Below, one piece after another: positions 58,327 through 64,000 of a DNA stretch of 64,000 bases. The DNA is taken from the NCBI GenBank assembly GCA_002110485.1, contig MOWL01000001.1, positions 744,001 through 808,000 on the forward strand, given 5' to 3'. Source of the DNA: Emergomyces orientalis. Taxonomy: Eukaryota > Ascomycota > Eurotiomycetes > Onygenales > Ajellomycetaceae. The notes beneath the pieces are model-generated. The model worked only from the letters and a program-made list of their open reading frames with translations. It ran no database searches and had not been told where the DNA came from. The position numbers and the translations under genes were made by a program. How positions within the stretch are numbered: position 1 is the first letter of the stretch; the number at the start of each line of letters is the position of its first letter.

Positions 58327-61300
58327 TAAGAGAGTCATAGCTACTCCCGCCGTTTACCCGCGCTTGGTTGAACTTCTTCACTTTGACATTCAGAACACTG
58401 GACAGAAATCAATGTATTCCTGGCCCTGCCCCTTTCACATCTTCAAGAAGCGTGTCCAACCACGGAGTCTCCCTCGACGGGCCTAGACTTGGACCTTGTT
58501 TTGCTGTTGAGATTCTGTGTTACATGTTATTTATTTATTATTATCCGCCTCGTGTTACAGTTGTTCCGATCGGTTTCTTGTGTGGTGGTCAGCAACCTGC
58601 AGCTATAGTTTCTTCATGGGTGGGGATTTGTTGAGAAAAACGGCGAACAAGTCCATAAACGAATTCTTGCCGACGCTGAGAGAAATATCTTCGGTTAGAC
58701 ACCCGTTATGGAGCCGAACAGTCCGCTGACGGAACTGGGGCTTTGTGTGGAGGAATGATGGGGCGGCCTGTCTAAGAATTGCTGGGGGTTGGAATCAAGG
58801 AGGGGTAGTTAAGATATAAGAAAGTTAAAATATTTCATAAATTGTTATTGCCCAACTACCGAGGACGGAGGATCAACAGAGTACATTTTCAATGGTTCAA
58901 TGTTGATAAGCTCCAAACGTTCAGAGACCCAGGAGAAAGCCGAATAACTCCTCCACTGTCAATAAAGATGTAGCTAATGAGAGTGTCACAGATGGAAGGG
59001 CGGATTATTCTCAGGTGGCAAAGACACAATTTTTATTAACTTCGGCGATCAATGGTCATTTCGAGATTGCCTAAAAGCGAAACTTATGCATGGACGGGGA
59101 TTAATATGCTGGTCAGCGGTCACGAGTCACTAAATCTGCAGCTACTGCCACTGGGTCGAAAGGAAGCAGAGATCTATCAATGAATTTTATGCTTTTGCTC
59201 TTCATTTTCCGCCACGAGTATTCGCGAATTGGGTTCGCCACTGTTGGTGAGGATCACATCACATTGAAAAGAGAGAATTGGTTTCGTTTTACGGGTGAAA
59301 ATCATGGATTTCTCGGAATGGAATTTTGACAGTTGAGACTCTGGATTACTTTTTGAGTGTCGTTCTTTTACCATTATAGGCATAGATCCTGCCGCCAGCG
59401 AAAGTATCGCATCGCATCGATCACGTTTGCGATTCTTAAGATGAATAATATTCCTCGGCTGTATCGAATCTCGTTGAAGAGGAATCAAAAAAACTAAAAT
59501 AAAATCGAGGGGCTGACCATGTGAACGCCACAGTATAAAAACCCTACCGGGGTTCTTATAAGCTTCGAAAACAAATGCGCTGTGCAGGCGATGCCAATCA
59601 GCATTCAATGTAACCCATGTTATGGATGTTATTCTAGCTTCAATAATTGGAGCTTTGCAAGTATGATACACGCCGATTTAGCATTTCTCAGCTATATTTC
59701 TCCAGGACGGAAATTCCGATCCGTTTTTTTCCCAACGAAGTCTCGGTGGAGGGGCGTCTTTTGACTCACGAGATCCAAGCTACTCACCGCTTCCGAGAAC
59801 AACGAGAGCTGGGATAAGAGGCATGTAACATGAGTGCATACCGCATAGCTACACTGTAGCACAACGTCAAGCTAACAAGACATTTGCCGACTGTGACCGA
59901 AGGCTGAGGAAGTATTTTCCCCCCCCTCCGGACCCAGCAGCAAGATAATGAAGCTGGATCAGGACGGGAAGCATGGGTGGTTCTTCTTTTTATGGCATAA
60001 GATGGTATTGATATGGCATTTTCTCCTGCACATGATGGAGTTACGGCAGTGCCTTGCTCCCAGCTCAGCCCCCTTCAGCCTTAAATTATTAGAAGGAGGC
60101 CAGCAGTTCTTGGTATTACACTGTGACTCGGTTTTCTCCGAATAAAAATGCGTCAATTGGCGGGGAGGTCCAGGAAACTGGATGATGGATTCAGTATCCT
60201 GAGTATTTTGATGGCAAACTACGTTTTGGGCTTCAGCACACCCGGCCATAACAAAATCCAGTGTGACCATGCATATAGAGTATGCAATATAGAGGGGAAA
60301 ATTGTTATATCGCAGACATTCACAGCCTCAAAATGGTCTGGAAGTGGTGATAACTACATTATTTTGCTGTGAAACAGGCTGGTAAGCAATATTATCAAAG
60401 GGTTTTGCCAGGAGAATTTTCATTCGCAGGGTCATAAGAAGGCAGTTTCGTGCCTGATAGTGTTTAGATGCGTTCAGAGCATTTCGTCCAGCAACCCTCG
60501 ACCTGCAATGATGGCCCTGACGCAGCTACATGTCGTGTCTCAAATCTTTTTACTTCAGAATGGAGGCAGGAGGATTATCCGGGAGAGCTGAATGTCGCGA
60601 AACCACGTGATGTCACTGTTCCAAATTTCAAGAAGCAAACTCTCCCGTTAATTTTGAAACTCGTTGTTTTTAGTTGCACGAACGATTGTGAGCTATGCAC
60701 ATTTTGAGCAATAGGATCTTGCTCGTGCATGCTCTAGGTAATGATATGCAATCAATTTGCTATATTTCTCTACACAACGAATGTTCAATTTCTGGTACGA
60801 ATTATGCGTGGACCGTGCTCCGAATATCGACTGCAAATTTGCATCGAAATCCCAATATAAAGCTGGCCAAATTGAAGTAAATGATATGCAGGGCCCCAGA
60901 AGCTACGAAAAGCTTGCATGCTTACTGCGGAAAAGGATGGCCAGACGAAGTTGTGGCTCCTTTTTAAAATACACAATTTTCTGCAAGACACGCTTTCTGG
61001 GGCGTTCTGGAAGGAATTTCCAGTTTCTGATATGTTTTGAGGAGGATTCTATGAGTTAAAGGGTTTAGGATGAATAACACCCCTTTGTTCTGTTCGGATA
61101 TTGTTGATCACCTATTCATTGGTTTTGCTTTTCTCATCTTTGAACAGGGCAAACCGCGAGATGGCTATTTTCTTATTAGCAGCTCGCCTCCCTTTGCCTA
61201 CGTAAATGCCTTGGCTTTGACAGGTCACATTTTCCAAAGCAGAAATATCGGCTTAGACATAGAAACATTATGCTAATTTTTCGCCTCTCAGAAATACGCA

Positions 61301-62121
61301 CACCAGGGGATACTTAAATCTTCTCCCTTGAACGCCCCAACCTTGGGAATGGCGTTTACTGGTGTTTGCTGTGTTCGAGAATTGTTTTGTGCAGCTGGTT
61401 TGTGCCACGTGAACCATGAGTGTCTTGTCAAGGTGTACCCCAGTCTGCATCCAGACTCATGAACTGGTATGAGACACGACGATTGGGCGATTAGATGCAC
61501 TACAGGACTGACTGGCTGCTCCTACTGGAGCGTCTTGGTGCGCAAAACGAAAGGGAATCGAAGTTTCTGAAATGAAATGAGCAGTGGTGGTACCATGAAC
61601 ACCAGCCATTACTTAAGATTGCATGTGTTAACGTAGAGTTACTGAACAAAGTGGCTGTTTGATTTGAATTGATAATTGAAATAAGCCCAGGCTGCTACTT
61701 TGCATGAAAAAGCGCATAGCCACTGAATCTACTATCCCGCACCAATTGCACGTTATTTTTCTGTGGGTACATATAAGTTGTTCTCATGTTGCACTTGTAT
61801 TATGGCAGGGTAGCTGAATCCAGTCATGCCCCTGAGACTAAGGAACTTCTACCTTCCGGGCCATATGCTTGGAATGACTTATTGGGAGTGAGAAATATGC
61901 TAATTGTTCCATATGCTTGTTGACTTACTCCATCTATATGCACGATGGAAAATGCAAATTGAACGTACAAAAAGTGAAGGAGGGAATGGAAGGCAAGAAA
62001 TGAGTGACAAATTTAAGAAAAGAACAAAAACATAAACGAAGATTTAACTGAAGACTTGAGGGAAGGTGCAAAAAGAAACAACAGGAAACGGGAATGACGA
62101 CACTGCCTTTTTACACGGCGC
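52940..62121. other. Gene-poor region, about 9.2 kb
   Basis: The first 900 bp are the promoter and leader of the proline-rich gene. Beyond that I cannot support any gene. The sequence is AT-rich, with a long purine-rich tract at 53412-53487. Moderately long but unrecognised frames lie at 57483-57806 (plus), 59177-59671 (minus) and 59948-61276 (several, plus). A 49-codon plus frame behind a TATATAAATA occupies 55647-55796. No transposon ends or protein motifs are recognised. Confidence 0.4.
53412..53487. repeat. Purine-rich (GAA/GGA) tract
   Basis: Almost only A and G for about 75 bases on the plus strand, with weaker continuation to 53620. For the minus-strand gene starting at 52939 this is a CT-rich tract about 0.5 kb upstream, a common feature of fungal promoters. 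Confidence 0.7.
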
Positions 62122-62810
62122 TCAGCATTTAACTGGAAGTGCCTTCGACTTGGTCGGAGTTTTGGCCAATTTCACCTCTGCCTTGCGTCTGCGAACAAGC
62201 CCCTTGAAGACTTTACCACCAGCCAATCTCCACTTGGGCAGCTCTTGAGCAATTACTTTGTTTGGATTTTCACCTTTGTTGAGCCTTCGGATCAGGCTGG
62301 AGGACCTGGCGGCATTGGGTCCAACGTTGTATGCCCACGAAACGAGGGCGCCGTACTGATTTGCATTGAGCTTAACAGCCGTTTTAGTGGACAAAGTGAT
62401 AGCCTGTTGGAAGCTCTATTTTAAAATCAAGGTCAGCATCAAATGGTGCACAGCGAGCCAAAATTCTGCACGCGGCTCTTCGTTTGGGAGCTGGATAGCA
62501 GTATATGTGGAAGAACAAGCAGCAAACGCACCCTCAGGTCCTTTTTCAACAACGCCGTGGCGGTTTTCTTGCTCAGCGGGAATTTAACTTCCTTGCATCC
62601 CTTGGTCTTACAGAGATGGCCATACCCAACAGTGGGTAGTCCAATTGGATCTGGTTTGGGTCTTGGTACGAAACCTTCAAATTCCTTGATCAAGTTAAGG
62701 GTGGCTTTGTTGACATTGGGGCCAACACATTTCCTGGCTTCTAGAATCGGGGAAGCCAGGGCAGAAGGCAGGACAGAGAGAGCGGCAGCAACGAGAATTG
62801 AGAAACGCAT
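62122..62810 (-). CDS. Secreted GH24 lysozyme (phage-type muramidase)
   Basis: Two exons, 62810-62532 and 62415-62122, encode 190 residues. The intron is 116 nt (gtgcgt donor, tag acceptor), phase 0. The start is the ATG at 62810; an in-frame TTG ten codons upstream is ignored. The first 19 residues or so (MRFSILVAAALSVLPSALA) are a signal peptide. The mature enzyme resembles T4-type lysozymes: catalytic Glu45 in EFEGF, then Asp54 and Thr60 in PDPIGLPTVGYGH, and later NQYGALVSWAYNVG. It should cleave the beta-1,4 bond between N-acetylmuramic acid and N-acetylglucosamine in bacterial peptidoglycan, outside the cell. Four Cys remain after signal removal, including the last residue, so disulfides are likely. 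The C-terminus is Lys-rich. Fungal GH24 enzymes are generally thought to come from bacterial or phage genes; the intron shows the gene is adapted to a fungal host. Confidence 0.95.
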
Positions 62811-63658
62811 TTTGATAGATGAGTGTTTCTTTATTTTCAATTTTTATGGAAGAGAAGAACAAGGAATGGCTGGGATCTTGGAAGGAACGTAAATAAAATG
62901 TATTGTACTATAATGGGAAGGGGCTGGAAAACAAAAGTTGGAGAATGAATTAATATTTCGTAAAATCATCTGGAAGGTTGATGCTTTTTAAATATCGTAT
63001 CCAGTCTCCTTACCCAGCTTGTGGTCTAGTTACCAAAGCAGGCTTGGCTCCTCACCGCGCCGCCCTCCGGATTCTTTCCCTCTAACCAGTTTGCTGCGGC
63101 CTTCGCCATGGCCCAATTACCTTATCGATCTGTGTATACTCCCCTGCTACTCGTACAGACCTCGGAAAACAATGCGCAGCAGCAGTTGAATACGTTGAAT
63201 TGGTTTTAAGAGCATTTTGTGGTCTTCTACCCTCTGGGGGTGTCGCGTGCTGTTTTGTTTCGTCGTATCCAACCTGCCTTTGGCGTTTCGCCTTACGAGA
63301 TCCCAGGTTCCTCACTGGCAAAATACCCCTGGGCTAGTATTAAAGTTAGAGACTGATTAAAATTAAGTTGAAAGCTGTGGGGAAGGGAAGGTCTACTATT
63401 ATTTCTTCAAGTCCGCTCGTGTTATTCAGTCGAGATTCCCGTCTTTGATTTCTCGGACGAGCACACGGCACTGTCATTCAAAGCTTCACAAACCCTCAAA
63501 CACGACTATAAATGCTACTTTTTGACGCCCGTCACATTTGTAGAGCCACTGCACTGCTGACATATTGCAGGCACTTCTCCTAACAGGTTAGCCAAAACGC
63601 GAACAGGGTCGTAAAGCGGACAGCGTATTGTTGTTTCTCTGCAACTTGTGCCCTGATT
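62811..63658. other. Upstream region of the lysozyme gene
   Basis: About 850 bp with the lysozyme promoter and leader. A 79-codon minus-strand open frame (63321-63082), rich in Arg and Gln, is unrecognised and not called. Confidence 0.4.
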
Positions 63659-63994
63659 TTAGTACTCTCGCTTGTTATACGATGGCCCGATTTGCTGTTC
63701 GTTTCTCAAAACATTTGCTGCAAGGTGCTGCTCAATCAGCCCAGCCACCATCTTGTCATCCAGTATTTTAATCCCAGAGCTGATCTCCCCCTTTCTCAAA
63801 ATAGCGCCCAAATCAGATATTGGACTCCTGCAAAGCTTATAAGAGTTTGAATTCACCGTTCAGTTCTCCATCTACCTCTTCCAGCATTTCTGATACGAAC
63901 TTTAAAATTCTGGCAGCCAATTTTTGAGGCGCATCCCTGACCTCAGCAAGGCCTTTCTTCTTTGACACTAATCGCGTTTTCGGGACCGAAAATT
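63659..63994 (-). pseudogene. Partial reading frame at the right edge, with a frame break
   Basis: Two minus-strand open stretches of natural composition follow each other in different frames. The upstream one (about 63994-63843) includes AEVRDAPQKLAARILKFVSE and ends in a stop. The downstream one (about 63856-63659) includes RSPISDLGAILRKGEIS and ends NKREY before TAA. A 48-nt candidate intron (gtagat donor, ctttgcag acceptor) lies between them but does not restore the phase. The simplest reading is a frameshifted relic, or the end of a gene whose exon structure extends past the window. I recognise no family. Confidence 0.35.
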
Positions 63995-64000
63995 ATAGCC

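Noticed and set aside
59177..59671. 164-codon minus-strand frame
   Set aside because: Starts with GTG; the first ATG is at 59383 and leaves only 68 codons. No domain or homologue recognised; kept only as a candidate relic.
63082..63321. 79-codon Arg/Gln-rich minus-strand frame
   Set aside because: No family recognised and no splice context; possibly a repeat remnant, but nothing in the sequence shows this.

Overview
The window looks like chromosomal DNA of a filamentous ascomycete, most likely a eurotiomycete and possibly Onygenales. Three things point there: short GT-AG introns (48-213 nt, many with CTAAC/CTGA-like branch sites), a full-length AreA-type GATA factor with a typical C-terminus, and several fungal families (Zn2Cys6 regulator, PTPA, FAM32A/DUF1754, DUF202, fungal GH24 lysozyme). 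The order-level placement is inference. I found no rRNA, tRNA, CRISPR array or intact transposon.

Layout. At the left edge (0.5-1.3 kb) a small unrecognised gene was rebuilt from short exons on the minus strand. Then comes about 7 kb of gene-poor DNA with a few decayed-looking reading frames. A four-exon dienelactone hydrolase lies at 8.2-9.3 kb. After another gap there is a Zn2Cys6 regulator (16.0-17.4 kb) and the large nitrogen regulator AreA on the minus strand (21.6-24.7 kb).

From 29 to 53 kb the window is gene-rich. It holds two convergent F-box genes (29.1-29.9 plus, 30.5-32.1 minus), a 1018-residue unrecognised protein (33.6-36.7 minus), a candidate two-exon small gene (37.8-38.1 plus), a small AN1 zinc-finger protein (40.6 plus), FAM32A and PTPA in tandem on the minus strand (42.5-44.9), a DUF202 membrane protein (47.1-48.2 plus) and a large proline/serine-rich protein (50.3-52.9 minus).

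The stretch from 53 to 62 kb is again gene-poor. A secreted GH24 lysozyme follows at 62.1-62.8 kb (minus). A broken or partial reading frame runs off the right edge.

The genes do not form one pathway. They are mostly housekeeping and regulatory: nitrogen control (AreA), ubiquitin-ligase adaptors (F-box), PP2A activation (PTPA), an mRNA-associated nuclear protein (FAM32A) and proteostasis (AN1). The possible accessory items are the lysozyme and the orphan reading frames. The best leads are a probable mitochondrial presequence on an alternative form of the hydrolase, a stop-free 105-nt intron in the DUF202 gene, and the small multi-exon orphan genes that ordinary ORF finding misses.
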